Positions 1-11,156 of a DNA stretch of 64,000 bases are shown here, in pieces. A program made the translations under genes and the position numbers. Source of the stretch: Sordariomycetes sp. S80-01Y (taxonomy: Eukaryota > Ascomycota > Sordariomycetes). The DNA lies in contig JAXQJY010000026.1 of assembly GCA_037042185.1 (NCBI GenBank), positions 620,001-684,000 on the forward strand. Reading direction: 5' to 3'. Positions within the stretch are counted from its first letter, which is position 1; the number at the start of each line of letters is the position of its first letter. Below the pieces are notes generated by a model that did no database searches, was not told the origin of the DNA, and was given only the letters and a program-made list of their open reading frames with translations.

Positions 1-396
1 CCGAGACGCCGTATCGGGGTAGGACTGATGTCGAGACTCGGACGGTGCCCATGCCGCGCGACTGGCAAGGGAGGAAGCTGACGTTGCGAATTGAGTCCGT
101 GAATAGTACGCATTTCGAGTTCTCAGCTGGAGTCGCAGGCTCGAATGATGATTTGAGGGTGCTCGGGCATTGTCGCGGCACGGACTTGGTGCCGTATTAC
201 TCTGGTAAGTTGAGTGCACACTGGCCTATCCAACATTGTCACTGACCCGGTAGGTGTCGCTCTTGGAGTGTATGCAACGACCAACGGCAAGCATGGCGAG
301 CAGGCTTTCGAGACATACGTGTCGAACTGGAGGTATGAGGGAATTCGGCAACTCAGGAGTCAGGGGGACGTTGACGACGTCGATGAAAGCGCCTGA
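1..396 (+). CDS. 3' end of a GH43-family glycosidase (beta-xylosidase/arabinofuranosidase type), partial
   Basis: Only the last part of the gene is inside the window; it is open from base 3 in frame 3. Exon 3..204, intron 205..253 (GTAAGT...TAG, 49 bases), exon 254..396 ending in TGA. The joined text reads LTLRIESVNSTHFEF, then YYSGVALGVYATTNG and SNWRYEG. This fits the C-terminal concanavalin-A-like beta-sandwich that follows the five-bladed propeller in fungal GH43 xylosidases, where a G-x-YATxNG strand and a closing F-x-W/Y strand are usual. The catalytic propeller is off the left edge, so substrate (xylan or arabinan side chains) cannot be judged. The acidic tail after the sandwich is short. 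It lies tail to tail with the Zn2Cys6 regulator at 494. A stand-alone lectin-like domain is the main alternative. Confidence 0.6.
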
Positions 397-493
397 GTTG
401 GGTAACTCCAGATATGTTGTATCGAACAGTATTTTCTTGATCTTTTTGACCACAGGAGCATTAATGTTTCGTCAGTGATGGATTCCACGGGGA

Positions 494-2655
494 TTAATTC
501 ATGCTCTGGTTCAGCATCGACCAGAACGAAGTGTCCACTCCCTGCAGCGCCCAGTCATCCGGGTCAAGAGAAACGTCAAGCCAGCTGTTCGGGCTCCAGC
601 TAACATCACCACTTGAGTGTCCAGTCAATGACCCCGTGCCTTGATCTGGCTGCATGGACATGCCCGTGTCGAAGCTCAATGACATGGGAGCACATTCGAA
701 GCTGAACTCGCCGTCAAGCCCACCGAGGAACCCATCACCCAGTGTCGGGTCTGAGCTACCAATCACAATAGGTCTGATTGCTGTCGGTCCTGCCCGCTCT
801 TGGGGGTTTTGCGCTATGTTGACGGTACCCAGCATCGGCACGTTGAATGCCACGCCCGATTGGTCTATGCTGCCCTTCAAGATGCCCGACAAACGCTTTA
901 TCGTCTCGTAGCTCTCTTGGCTGAGCTTTTCTCTCTTCAGATCTGCCAAGGCTTTGAACGCTGCAATTGTCTCGTCTATCAACCTCGCATCAGCCTCCCT
1001 CTCAAGGCCAGTGACGACACCCAGGTAGCCAAGGCACAGCGCCATGGCCGCTATCAGTGCGGCATAATCCACGTGTCTCCCAGCCATGTAGATGACGTAG
1101 TCCTTTCTGAAGGCGAGAAACCTTTCGAGTATGCAGCGGGCGGCATGGAGACACGTTTTGCGGTTGTACTCGTATCGTCGAAGCTGGCTGCCGTTCTCAC
1201 GCACGATGAAGGGGAGGTGCAGAAGGACCAGCAAAGTGTAGTGGCGGACCTGTAAGCGCAATGCTGCGTTCTTGAGGAAGACTTCTTCAGGCGTCTGGTG
1301 AGTGGGAAGGGTGACCTGCGGGATTTCCCACCAGAGGTCGGGTACGAGCCTTGCGCTGGCCTCCATTTCAGCGTCGATGGACTGGGTGGCAGCATAGCTC
1401 TCCTGGGAGTTTAGATCGTACATGTCTTGACGGTCGGCAATGCGTCCTGCAAGAACAGCATAATTCTTGTTCATCGTATCCAGCTCGTTGTCGCTCTCCA
1501 TGAGTCCCTTGTTTGCAAAGGTGTTGTTTCTGGAGCCAGCCGGAAGCCCCAGGATCAGTGAGTGGTAACGGTCGCAGCAATTCGCCTTGTACCAAAGAAC
1601 ATCGGGGTCAGCTGGATATCTCGAGCCGACGGAGCGCACAGCCGGACGAGGGCGCCCTAACCCCAAAAGCTGGCCCATGCCGAGGGCTCGTCGCGAGGCC
1701 ATCCAAGCTTTTCTCAGGTGTCCTGCATCTCCGTGGAACCAGACCTGAAGGATGAGACACTCCAGACCTTCGAGGGAACCGACTAGATCATCAACAGAAG
1801 TAACCAGATTGTAAGTGGCGCTGATCCAGGACGACACGACTTGACATGGGAGTCGATCGCCAAGGTCAAGCGTGGCCAGTCGATTTTGCGGCAGCAACTG
1901 GAGACAGAGCGTGTACTGGAGCAGCCTCTTTGCTATTACTGCAGGATGGCAGGTCGAAGCTGGATACGTCTCCTCTGCGAGCGCTGAAGGTGGCTCGGCC
2001 TTGCCAGCGGACACGTCGGCATACGTGTGGAAGCCATTGAGCGCCAACAGGGCCCCGGGCGACTCATACGCCAACACTCGACGAAGCTCAGCTGATGGGA
2101 GCAGAGCATGCAGCTCTCGAGAGATCTTCCTGTACCGCATTGCGCGATTAGATGAGGCCGTCGATGTCGTATCAGCGGGCGAGTGAGCTGATGACTCGGG
2201 AGTGGGCAGACCAGCTCCCCCGGTGATATCGTGCGCATTCCTCACTGCCGATTCATCCAGCAGATCAAGCTGCGTATCCTTGTTGTAAGGATATTCCGAA
2301 GCCGGTGCAGGCAATCCGTCATTCTTGGACAACTGGCTCATCATGGCTTCCAGCCTCACGAGGCGCTGGGCCAGGACGTTGTCGGTGGGCTTGGACTCAT
2401 TGACGGACGAAGCTCCTTCGAGCTCGTCGGGGTCATGTTCTTGGGAGACACAGGGTGCGCGACGGCCCTGGCAGTTGATGCACGTGGCGTCATGATCGGA
2501 TGCGTATTTGCAAGCGACTTTTCTTCGCCGACCTTTCGCGGTGTGAGTTCGCTGGCTGCGTGAGGATGACTGGACGGGGGAGCTTCAGACTCACACTCCC
2601 AGCAGCTGTGGGTGCCTTTGCGGACTTTGCGCTTCTTAGACATCGACTCGGCCAT
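494..2655 (-). CDS. Zn(II)2Cys6 fungal transcription factor
   Basis: Two exons, 2595..2655 and 494..2532, joined over a 62-base intron (2533..2594, GTGAGT donor), give 699 residues. The intron splits the zinc cluster. After joining, the cluster reads C18-x2-C21-x6-C28-x9-C38-x2-C41-x6-C48 with the basic run RRRKVAC, so the splice is well supported. A lysine/arginine stretch (MSKKRKVRKG) before it is a likely nuclear signal and minor-groove contact. A short helical segment (RLVRLEAMMSQL) follows as a possible dimerisation element. The middle region, with WFHGDAGHLRKAWMASRRAL, is the fungal-specific transcription factor domain. The C-terminus is acidic and rich in Ser, Asp and Trp, as in activation domains. 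The start at 2655 is the nearest in-frame ATG pair; 2643 is an alternative. It is divergent from the oxidoreductase at 3719 and tail to tail with the GH43 gene. Its targets are unknown. Confidence 0.88.
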
Positions 2656-2777
2656 TCCGAAAGCTATCCGTAACTCGGTCGAAAGACGCACAAACGGACA
2701 AGTCTTTGATGTGCATTTAATAGATGCAAAGGTTGAAAGTGAGGTTCATGTCGAGTCACCAGCGTTGGGACGTGAGG

Positions 2778-2802
2778 ATTCGTCCGAAATTCTCGGACGA
2801 AT
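2778..2802. promoter_or_regulatory. Perfect inverted repeat with CCG-N7-CGG core
   Basis: Two 10-base arms, ATTCGTCCGA and TCGGACGAAT, are exact reverse complements separated by AATTC. The element sits about 120 bases upstream of the start codon of the Zn2Cys6 regulator. Zn2Cys6 dimers classically bind paired CGG triplets, and here the triplets are everted with a 7-base gap. A second CCG...CGG pair lies at about 2833-2846. Binding by the adjacent regulator (autoregulation) is inference. Confidence 0.4.
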
Positions 2803-3273
2803 GGTGTCATTGACGTCTGTTAGTGCAGTCCTTCCGGACGACCTCGGTCGAAGCGCTCAACCAAATCGCGGTCGTCTCTGTGGGAATGCGCCATAAGAAA
2901 AGAGATGCAGCTTTCAAACACAGCCTCCGGTTGATATTCAGTTTTTGCAAAGGCATCTTGATGATGTGAGTCGACAGAGGGCCAGCTCTGCCCAGCTAAT
3001 CGACGGGAGGGCCCCGGGTCTCCCCAGCAGGGCGCCTGAGGACCGTTGACGGTGAGACTTCAGTCAAGTCTTGGATCTCGCAAGAAGATTCTGCTGAGAA
3101 ATCCCAAACGGCTGTCAGCCTCTTTCAAGCTTACGTGGGCAAAATGCGGCCGACGGCACTCTGTATCGATTACTGTAACTTGACAATGGCAAAGGTTAGT
3201 GTCGGACGCGGCCCACCTCCCATTATAAGTTAAGCCACTAATTAAGCCTAGGCCCCTATAGCGCTATCCACCG

Positions 3274-3289
3274 CCACGGACGTCCGTGG
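3274..3289. promoter_or_regulatory. 16-base perfect palindrome with CGG-N4-CCG core
   Basis: CCACGGAC is followed directly by its reverse complement GTCCGTGG. The inner CGG-ACGT-CCG arrangement is an inverted pair of the triplets bound by Zn2Cys6 regulators. It lies 430 bases upstream of the oxidoreductase start and about 620 bases upstream of the regulator start. A palindrome this long is expected about once by chance in a window this size, so the support comes from composition and place. Confidence 0.3.
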
Positions 3290-3584
3290 AAGAAGCGTCT
3301 CGCTCCCAAATCCCGTCCACGGCACGCTGGAGCCACCCGGTCTTTGCCCGTCTAGGAAAGCGTATCAGTGTCGCTCAGTTCTATCTGTTACGTTCGCTTG
3401 GGACTTCGCCTCGGCTAGTGCATGTCCCCAAGCGTGCGCGATGTTGCCATACCCGTGGAAGTCCGCAACACCATGCTATAGGGAACATCAGCTGCTGAAT
3501 AATTCCCAGTGGTGAAACATGGACTCTTCACCAAGTAGATTGTTCAGCAGCGTTGACGGACGCAAGGAATGTATTGTTGAAGTG

Positions 3585-3590
3585 TATAAA
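3585..3590 (+). promoter_or_regulatory. TATA box of the OYE-type gene
   Basis: TATAAA, 129 bases before the ATG at 3719, followed by a pyrimidine/CA-rich leader. The position fits a fungal core promoter with a leader of roughly 80-100 bases. Confidence 0.4.
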
Positions 3591-3718
3591 GGAGGAAGAC
3601 TGTCTCATCCCTGACCACAGCGTCACCACCAAGCCAACCGACGCAAGACACCTCAACCGTCTACCTTGTTAGTAACACTATCAGCTCCTGGTCAATACCA
3701 CCATAAGACGCAGAAGCC

Positions 3719-5077
3719 ATGTCTGCTCCTCGCTACGAATCCCCGGGTGCCGACCCATCTCCCCTCGCCCAGCCCCTCACCTTCGCCAGCGGCCTTACAG
3801 CGAAGAACCGCCTCCTCAAAGCCCCCATGGCCGAAACCCTCGCAACCTGGAGCACCAAGAACGTCCGCGAGCGTGGCATTCCCACCAGCGACCTCATCAA
3901 CCTCTACCGCCGCTGGGGCCAGGGCAAGGACAACTGGGGCGTCATCGTCACCGGCAACATCGACACGCAGTGGGATGCGCCCAACGGTCCGGGTGATATG
4001 CTCATCGGACCCGACTCCGAGCCGGAGGGGGAGCGCTTCAACAAGTTCAGGGAGCTCGCGCAGGCAGCAAAGGCCGACGGGTCGTTGATCGTGGGACAGA
4101 TCACGCACCCCGGCCGTCAGATTCAGGCTCGCGTCAACCCTGAGGCGGTCTCGGCTTCCGACGTTCAGCTCGAGCCCAAGATGGGCATGGTCTTTGGCAA
4201 GCCACACGCGGCCACCAAGCGCGAGATGGTCTACCTTGTCGAAGGGTTCGCTCACGCCGCCGAGTACCTCGAGAAAGCCGGCTTCGACGGTGTCGAACTC
4301 CACGCTGCGCACGGATACCTCATCTCGCAGTTCCTATCCCGCACGACCAACCGTCGCACGGACGAATACGGACCTCAGTCCATCGAGAACCGTTTTCGCT
4401 TCATGGCTGACATCGTCAAGGCGATCAAGGCCCGCGTCGGTCCCAACTTCATCGTCTCCGCCAAGCTGAACAGTGTCGAATTCCAGGACGGGGGCATGAC
4501 GGCTGACGACGCGCGGCAGATCGTAGAAAAGTTGGAACAGCTAGGCGTCGACTTCATCGAGCTCTCCGGTGGAACTTACGAGCAGCTCGGCTTCGAGCAC
4601 CAGAAGGAGTCCACCAGGAAGCGCGAAGCCTTCTTCATCGAGTTCGCCGAGGGTGTAGCCTCAGCTCTCGGACCGGAGAGAAACCTCAAGCTCTACCTCG
4701 TCGGTGGCCTCCGCTCGGCAGGTGCAATGGTCGACGCACTCAAAGTAGTCGACGGCGTTGCTGTCGGTCGTCCCGCCGCCGCTGAGCCAAGACTCGCGAG
4801 CGACATCATCAAAGGACGCGTCACAGGTGCGATCCGACCCGTGGAGTCTTTCCAAGAAGACTTTGGCACTGGTCTAGCCATCGCCGGGACCCAGATCAGC
4901 CAGATCGCTCACGGCAACGAGCCTCTGAGTCTCGCGGATGAAGAGACCGTGAAGCGATGGGCGCAGGACATGGGCAAGTGGTATGAGCAGGTCGTGGCGG
5001 ACGGGCCCAAGATGGAGTACATCAGAGGTGTGCAGTACTCCGGGCCGCAAGTCGCATATAGAGAGATTGAGGCTTGA
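3719..5077 (+). CDS. NADH:flavin oxidoreductase, old yellow enzyme family
   Basis: Intronless, 452 residues. The whole length matches the FMN-binding TIM barrel of the old-yellow-enzyme group, which reduces activated C=C bonds of enones with NAD(P)H. Visible marks are LTAKNRLLKAPMAE near residue 25, GQITHPGRQ at about 126-134 (FMN contacts), HAAHGYLISQFLS at about 195-207 (the H-x-x-H variant of the proton-donor/substrate-binding pair), and RTDEYGPQSIENRFRF, a strong family signature. VGRPAAAEP near residue 360 contributes to the phosphate site. No signal peptide or membrane segment is seen, so it is probably cytosolic. The start is the first ATG after the TATA box; upstream frames are short. 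It is divergent from a Zn2Cys6 regulator, which may control it. The natural substrate is not readable from sequence. Confidence 0.92.
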   Translation: MSAPRYESPGADPSPLAQPLTFASGLTAKNRLLKAPMAETLATWSTKNVRERGIPTSDLINLYRRWGQGKDNWGVIVTGNIDTQWDAPNGPGDMLIGPDSEPEGERFNKFRELAQAAKADGSLIVGQITHPGRQIQARVNPEAVSASDVQLEPKMGMVFGKPHAATKREMVYLVEGFAHAAEYLEKAGFDGVELHAAHGYLISQFLSRTTNRRTDEYGPQSIENRFRFMADIVKAIKARVGPNFIVSAKLNSVEFQDGGMTADDARQIVEKLEQLGVDFIELSGGTYEQLGFEHQKESTRKREAFFIEFAEGVASALGPERNLKLYLVGGLRSAGAMVDALKVVDGVAVGRPAAAEPRLASDIIKGRVTGAIRPVESFQEDFGTGLAIAGTQISQIAHGNEPLSLADEETVKRWAQDMGKWYEQVVADGPKMEYIRGVQYSGPQVAYREIEA

Positions 5078-5964
5078 AGCCGGAGGGAGGGTCTTGGAAT
5101 TTTCGTTCATCATGCACACGACTAGAAGCCAAAAACATGAGGATAGATCGTCAGACACAGATGTTCATGGTTTGTTTAGACACAATGGATAAAGGTTATA
5201 ATATCAAAATAGTTGTCATGGCATGAAACAAGCACTACATTCTTGCCCAGGCTGTACGAACAACATTCGAACCACGTGCAGAAACGCGAAGCATCCTCAG
5301 CTGGTCAGCCCGACACCCTCAATTTGACAGCCTGAATCGTTTGCCCGCCTGCTGTCAGTTGTGCATCTACTGATCGCCTATAGGTATCATCACACAAAGC
5401 ACCTTGGGTTTCCATACACGTGGCGGATGGGGGCAACTGAGAGGATATGGTCTCAGTGGTGCAGTGGGTGCTTGGCCGACCCTCAACGCCGGGGCAGATC
5501 AGCGCTAGCACGGCGGAATTTTAGTGCCTAGCACTAGCAGCGGTAGTCTTGTTCCAGCCTAGCATCCCTGGGCATGGTGATGGCGCCCCAGGCGAGGGAT
5601 GGACTTGCGACAACAGCCACGACTCCCGACAGAACCGAAGACGCCACAGACTTCGATCCCAGGCTTAATCAACATCTGAACTCCTCATAAATCAGGACCC
5701 AGTTTTATCTACAGTAATAGCGCTTGGGCAACCATCTATCGAAAGCTTTCGCAGCGCCTATCCAACCCCCTGTCAGGCGCTTCGACACTAATTTGTAAGC
5801 ATTCATGCGTCTAGTCTAGACGACGATCAATCATCCACCTCACGCGCTCTCGCCGTACACCTCTCGGTCTCCGCGGACTATCTAATCTCCTCGAGCCACG
5901 GCCTCGTCGCCCCAGCAGTCCGCCCATCACCCCGACATACACATCAGTCCGCATCTCCGACGCC
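5078..5964. other. Intergenic, 3' flank of OYE gene and promoter of second regulator
   Basis: About 890 bases with no supported gene. The part close to 5965 is rich in C/T and CTCCGC-type words, as in fungal 5' leaders. No repeat, tRNA or palindrome of note was seen. Confidence 0.5.
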
Positions 5965-8399
5965 ATGGCAGCTCCAGAGCCGCTGGCCATGCCGGCAGCG
6001 CCCCCGGCAGCGGACCCTGCATCGGTACGTCGAAAAGGTACCACTCCCCCGATGCGAGACCCTCTCGGGATGTTAGTTTGACACTGTGACGATAGCGTGC
6101 GACCTGTGCTTCACCAAGAAGATCAAGTGTGACATGCTCAAGCCTGTCTGCTCCAACTGCGTTCTCTACAGCGCCGAATGCCGCACAACCAGCGTGGCCA
6201 GGCGGAAAGCCAACAGCAGTCGGGCAAAGGCCGCGTCAAAGGCGCAGTCTGAGCATAATGAGTGAGTGTGGATTTATCACGATGAGGCGTCACAGACCCG
6301 AAGATGAAAGTCTATGGTCCTTGCTCTCCCCAGATCTCTACCGTGGACCCTTACCGTGGGAGTGCACAGCTAATATGCAGCAGACTCTCGAATGAAAACG
6401 AATCTCTAAAAGAAAGGCTGGCTCGCATTGAAGCCCAGCTAGCAGAAGTCCTCGCCAGCACCAAGCACCAACACGACACCGCAACCGGGCCGTCCACAGT
6501 CACGGCCCCTGCGCCTTCGAATTCCAAGCCATGGACAGCCACCACCTGCTCATCCTCCTCCTCAACCTCCAATGACGAAGCCACCAGTTCTTCGTGCTCT
6601 GTACCTGTTGGAACCACGCCGGTCAAACCCTGGAAGTTCGACCCCGTGGAGCCAAGTCTCTACACAGGTCCAATGGACGAGGGCCTACCGCTCCCCCCCA
6701 TCGACCACATCATCCCCATCGTGGACCACTACTTCAAAACCTTCAACCAGGTCCTGCCGCTGTTCGACCAGGCCGATTTCATGCGTCTTCTCACGGGCTT
6801 CTACGCCAACACGGTGCCCAGACACAGCGTCCTGTGGGCGGCCATCCTCATGGTCTGCGCCATGGGCCTCCGCTCCCCGGTGCCGCGTGAATCGACCACG
6901 CCCGGGGGCTTCTCCGACGACGCCGTGCGCGCCGAGGCCCTGCGCAAGACGGAGTGGGCGAACCACTGCATGCGCAACGCGCAGGGCGTCATGTCGGAGC
7001 TCTGCACCAGGGAGGAGGACATGCTGGGCCTGCAGACGCTGCTTGCGCTGGTGCTGCAGTTCCACAACAGCAGCGACTCGAGGCCGGCCAGCGTGCTCAT
7101 GGGCCCTGCCGTGAGGCTGGCGCACAGGCTGCAGCTGCATGCGCAGTCAAGCGTCAAGAAGTATAGCGAGAGGGAGGCGAGGCAAAGGAACAAGGTGTTC
7201 TGGATAACGTACTTGCTGGACAAGGTGAGTGTCTCTGGCTCCTAGATCCCTTCCACCCCTGAACTCCCATCTTCCCCCCGCATATCCACCCACGCCGTGC
7301 GCATCTATACCCTCACTTGTACGTATACCTGCTACACCCATGCTTACAAGCCCAGGACATATCCCTCCGGGCCAAAGCACCCTCCTGCCAGAACGACGCC
7401 GACATCGACGTCCCCCTCCCCCCTCTCAACCCGGCGGACCACGCCGGCCTCATCTGGACCAAGGAAGGCAGCTCGCAGCTCAACATCTTCCGTATGCGTC
7501 TGGACCTCTCCCACATCCAGGGCAAAGTCTATGACCTTCTCTACTCCAACCGCAGCCTGCGCATCCCGCCCGCCGACCGCAAGCGCCGCGTCTCCCAGCT
7601 GTCCACCATGCTGAGCCAGTGGTACGAGAGGATACCGACGGCCTTCAGGATCGAGCACGTCAGCGCCACCGTCGGCGACGCGGAGCTGGTGCAGATGGTC
7701 AAGATGCACCACGCCTACCTCCACGCCCTGGTGCACGTCCACGGCATCTACTCCCACCAGGCGGAGTGGCTCAGCCTCGTGGGCTCCCTGTCCCGGGCCG
7801 CCATCGAGCAGTTCTCGGTCACGATACAGGGGCCGAGCAGCACGTGCGGGAACGAGCAGCAGTCGCCGCCGGAGGGCAAGGGGTGGGAGGAGTGCGTCGA
7901 GGTCGCGAGGGGGTGCATGAAGCTCTTCCAGGACGCCACGCCGACCGAGTGCCTGATCTGGCAGTGCAGCTGCGCGCACTTCTCGGGCCTCATCATCCTG
8001 CTGGCCAACATAATACTGAACCCGACGCATCCGTACGTGAGCCTGGACCAGCAGATCGCCAACAGGGCCGTGAGGCTGTTTGAGAGCATGCTGCAGGTTC
8101 TCACGACGAGCGCCTTCCACACGCTGCACCAGCTCATCCAGGATCTGCATTCGAGCGCCAACACGGCTGTTGATCAGGCGAGGCTGGACGCGGCGCAGGA
8201 TGACGAGGACGTGGAGAACGTGTTCACGACCAACATTGAGGGCGGGCAGTTCGAGGAGCATGACTTGGGCTTCCCGAGCTTCATCGGCGAGGAGGGCATG
8301 ACGGGGGAGTTCCAGATGGATGGGCCGATGTGGGATTCATTCGCCGTGGGAATGGAGGGACAGCACGGGTTTGGGGTGAACGCCTTTCACGCAGCTTGA
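5965..8399 (+). CDS. Zn(II)2Cys6 fungal transcription factor with leucine-rich linker
   Basis: Four exons (5965..6037, 6096..6261, 6381..7224, 7356..8399) give 708 residues; introns are 58, 119 and 131 bases with GT-AG ends. Joining exons 1 and 2 gives RRKACDLCFTKKIKCD. The cluster is C26-x2-C29-x6-C36-x6-C43-x2-C46-x6-C53, the canonical Gal4-type spacing. Exon 3 begins NENESLKERLARIEAQL, a short coiled coil typical of the dimerisation linker. A Ser/Thr-rich spacer follows, then the fungal middle-homology domain (DHIIPIVDHYFKTFNQVLPLFDQADF). The exon 3/4 join gives ITYLLDKDISLR, a hallmark of this domain, which confirms that splice. The C-terminus is acidic. Many sequenced relatives are of unknown target. 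It is convergent with the coiled-coil gene at 8688. Confidence 0.9.
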
Positions 8400-8687
8400 A
8401 GCTGAAGAGACGGAAAAAGAAATAATGATGTGATGATGAATCTGTCTATTCAGGATTAGGGCTGGTACAAAGCGCCCATGATAATAACATAAGAAGTAGC
8501 CTCGTACGGCTAGGGTATCTCCAACAATCCTCATCCGGATGTTCCCAATGTTTCCCAAACGCCAATATGGGAACAGGCTCGTCGGCCATGTCCCTCGCGC
8601 TGTGCGCTGTATAATATCAAGGAAAAGTTAAACGAAATGTCAGTCGCACGATATGTTCGTGCAGACGCGAGGCTGGGTGAAAGCACT

Positions 8688-11156
8688 TCACTCCCGCAAG
8701 CTCTCGCTTAGTATCTCATGATTGACGGTCTCGGCTCTGACCTTTGCCGGCGCGCCTTTCCGTCGCTGCGCGGCCCAGTACTGCTGAAACCCAGGGATCG
8801 ATCCGGCTTGGTTGATGCCGGTTGTGCGGTTTAGGGACTTGTAGCTCTCCTTGTGTTTCGGTGTATGTCTTGTTTGTGGTGACGGCGACGGTGATGGGGA
8901 CGGCGACACGGCGCGCGTGAGAGCCGCCTCGGGGCTCAACGTGTCGTTGGAGCTGGTGTTTGTATTTGTTCCACCCCAGGGTCGCCAGCCGACCAGCTTA
9001 CCTAGACCGCCTGTAATCTTGCCGCCCTGCGACGCACTATGCGATGAGCTCCGTGAGGCAGGCGATGCACTGCGCGGTGTCCCCGGCGACATTGGCCCAG
9101 ACACGGACCGCATATTTTGATAGCCGGCAAAGTGGTCCCGCAGCGCAACGTCGCTCCGCTTCGTGGACGCCCGTGATAGTGTGGGCTGCGCCGTCACGCT
9201 CGTCATGACGGCTTCGACGCCCGGTCCCCCGATGGGCCGTAGCGTCATCTGGCTTGGTCGTGTCTTGAGGGTGTGTATATCGAGTCCGCCTGTGAGGGAC
9301 ATGATGGACTCGTGTGATAGGACGCGGTGAAGTCGAGGTTGCGGGAGGGGCTCGTTGACAGAGAATTCCGAATCCTCATTTGAGTCTTCCAAAGACGGGT
9401 CGTTGTTCGATAGGCTGGGAGTTTCTTCATCGCCATTGTGTCCCTCCTCGTCTTCTTCGTGGATCGTGTCGTCAAAGTATCCTCGCTGACCTTGTCCTTC
9501 CGGTTCGGGTATGTCAAGTTGTGGTAGCGCTTGAATGCTCTGCATGCTCTGATACGAGGCAGCAGACGCTCGTTTGCGGTGAGCTCGCCATGTTGGCGAT
9601 GTAGGATCGAAGCTCGTCGTAGGCGATGTCGGTGGTCCGTTGTCGCTAAACATGCCATTGTCGAAAAGGGAGCTGACCCTGTTTGACCGTGGTGAGCTGG
9701 GGACTGAGGACGCGAACTCGGATGATGGATTTGAGAATGGCGTCCAACTGCTTTGAGGCGGCGCAGTAGCCGTCTGTTCTCTGTCGGGTGGAGGAAGTTT
9801 TGAGCCGTCGGTCGACGATGAAGCAATGCTCGCCTGCGCCATAGACGTCGAGATGGGGGGGAAGAAGACACCCGAGGTGAGCCCTTGACGCTTCTTCTTG
9901 GGCTTCCGCACCTCCTGCTTCGCCACATGGTAATGATGGTGAATATGCAGCTCCTGCGACAATCTTGTGCCTGGCTCCTGGTACGGGTCCAACTCGGCCT
10001 TGAGCGTTGACGGCGCACTGTCCTCCTCCTCATGAAGCGGCTGGTGATACTCGAGCTGCTCCCGCAAGGACTGAATTTCATCGTTTGAATTCATCAGCAT
10101 CTCCCGCAGCTCAGCAATACCGAGCTGTAAGTTCGCATTGTCCTGGAGCAGATCCCTTACAAAGTGATTGACCACACCGTTGCCATTCTTCTGCGTGCTG
10201 AGGCTCTTACTCGCAGCCGCCCCCTTGAGACGACCGGCCGCCGTGTCGAGCTGCTTCTCTACCTCGCGCTGGCGCTCCATGCGGTCGATAACCTCCACGT
10301 GACGCTCGCGCTCTTCCTTGGCTTCCTTCTCCATGCGCTCCAGCTGGTCTTGCATGTCGAGGATGCCGCGCTGGGCTTCCTTGCACCGTTGCGAATGCGA
10401 ACGAGCGTCTTCTTTGGTGAGTCGGATCTCGGAATGCAGTTTTGTCTGTTCCTCCTCCAGCATGGCGATGTGACGTTCCGCATCCTCTGCACGGGCGGCG
10501 GCGGCTTCAAGACGACGGACAGCCTGTTGCGACGATAGCAGGCTGGCTTCGAGGCTTCGGATCTTGGTATCGGACTCGGAGACGGTGTTGTTGAGCATCT
10601 CAAGCTGGTCAAGAAGCTGACGATTCTCCTCGATCTTGTTGGCGTTCTCTGTCTCGAGGTCGGTCTTGTCCTTCTCGAGACGCTCGATACGGCCGTTCAG
10701 GTCGAGGCGATCCCGCTCGGCGTCGGCCATGTAGGCTTCATGGCGAGCCAGCAGAGCCTGCAGCGCAAAGGTCAGCGTCGAGTCCCGAAACTTTTCCTCA
10801 ACCATGATGCCCATTGTTTATGACGAATTTGTTTAGTGCCCTTCTGGGATAGGAAAATCTGGGCAAGCCTCCATATATGTGCCCAACTGGCATGCGACCA
10901 AATGAGGGCTCGTGGGGCAGATCGCAGGACAGACAACAACCCAGAGCACCCGTCCGGGACTGGAATGCGGCTTCAGCTGTGCATTACGTACCTGGCCGAG
11001 GTGTGCCGCCGTCTGAACATCCTTCTCGACGGTCTCGAGGACCGTGCAGTTCTTCTTGAGTAGAGCGCAATCTGATCGACCGCAGCAGCAGGCGATGCTG
11101 TCGGACTGCCCAGAGCGACGGCGGTTGGGGTCGATATTCAAGGTAAGACCCTCCAT
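8688..11156 (-). CDS. Fungal coiled-coil protein with Cys-rich N-terminus
   Basis: Proposed exons 10992..11156 and 8688..10757, joined over a 234-base intron (GTACGT donor, CTGCAG acceptor), give 744 residues. The N-terminus has a compact IACCCGRSDCALLKKNC segment. The join reads HLGQ|ALLARHEAYMADAERDRL, which I recall as continuous in related fungal proteins. Residues from about 60 to 280 are nearly unbroken heptads rich in Glu, Lys, Arg and Leu, including many QLERMEKEA-type stretches: a long coiled coil. The rest is low-complexity and Ser/Pro-rich, with an SPSPSPSPSP run near the C-terminus. There is no catalytic motif or membrane segment, so a structural or cytoskeletal/septum-associated scaffold is plausible but unproven. 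An in-frame ATG inside the intron (10814) could start a shorter form. Confidence 0.75.

Larger units (their letters stand above)
2656..3718. promoter_or_regulatory. Divergent intergenic region between regulator and OYE-type gene
   Basis: About 1.06 kb without a supported gene lies between the start codons of the Zn2Cys6 regulator (2655, minus) and the flavin oxidoreductase (3719, plus), so it should hold both promoters. It contains two perfect palindromic elements with CGG/CCG cores (separate entries) and a TATAAA box near the oxidoreductase. The open frames here are short and show no recognisable protein. Confidence 0.6.

Noticed and set aside
7344-8261. 305-codon antisense frame over the second Zn2Cys6 regulator
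   Set aside because: A codon-bias shadow with no recognisable motif; the plus strand carries the middle-homology region.
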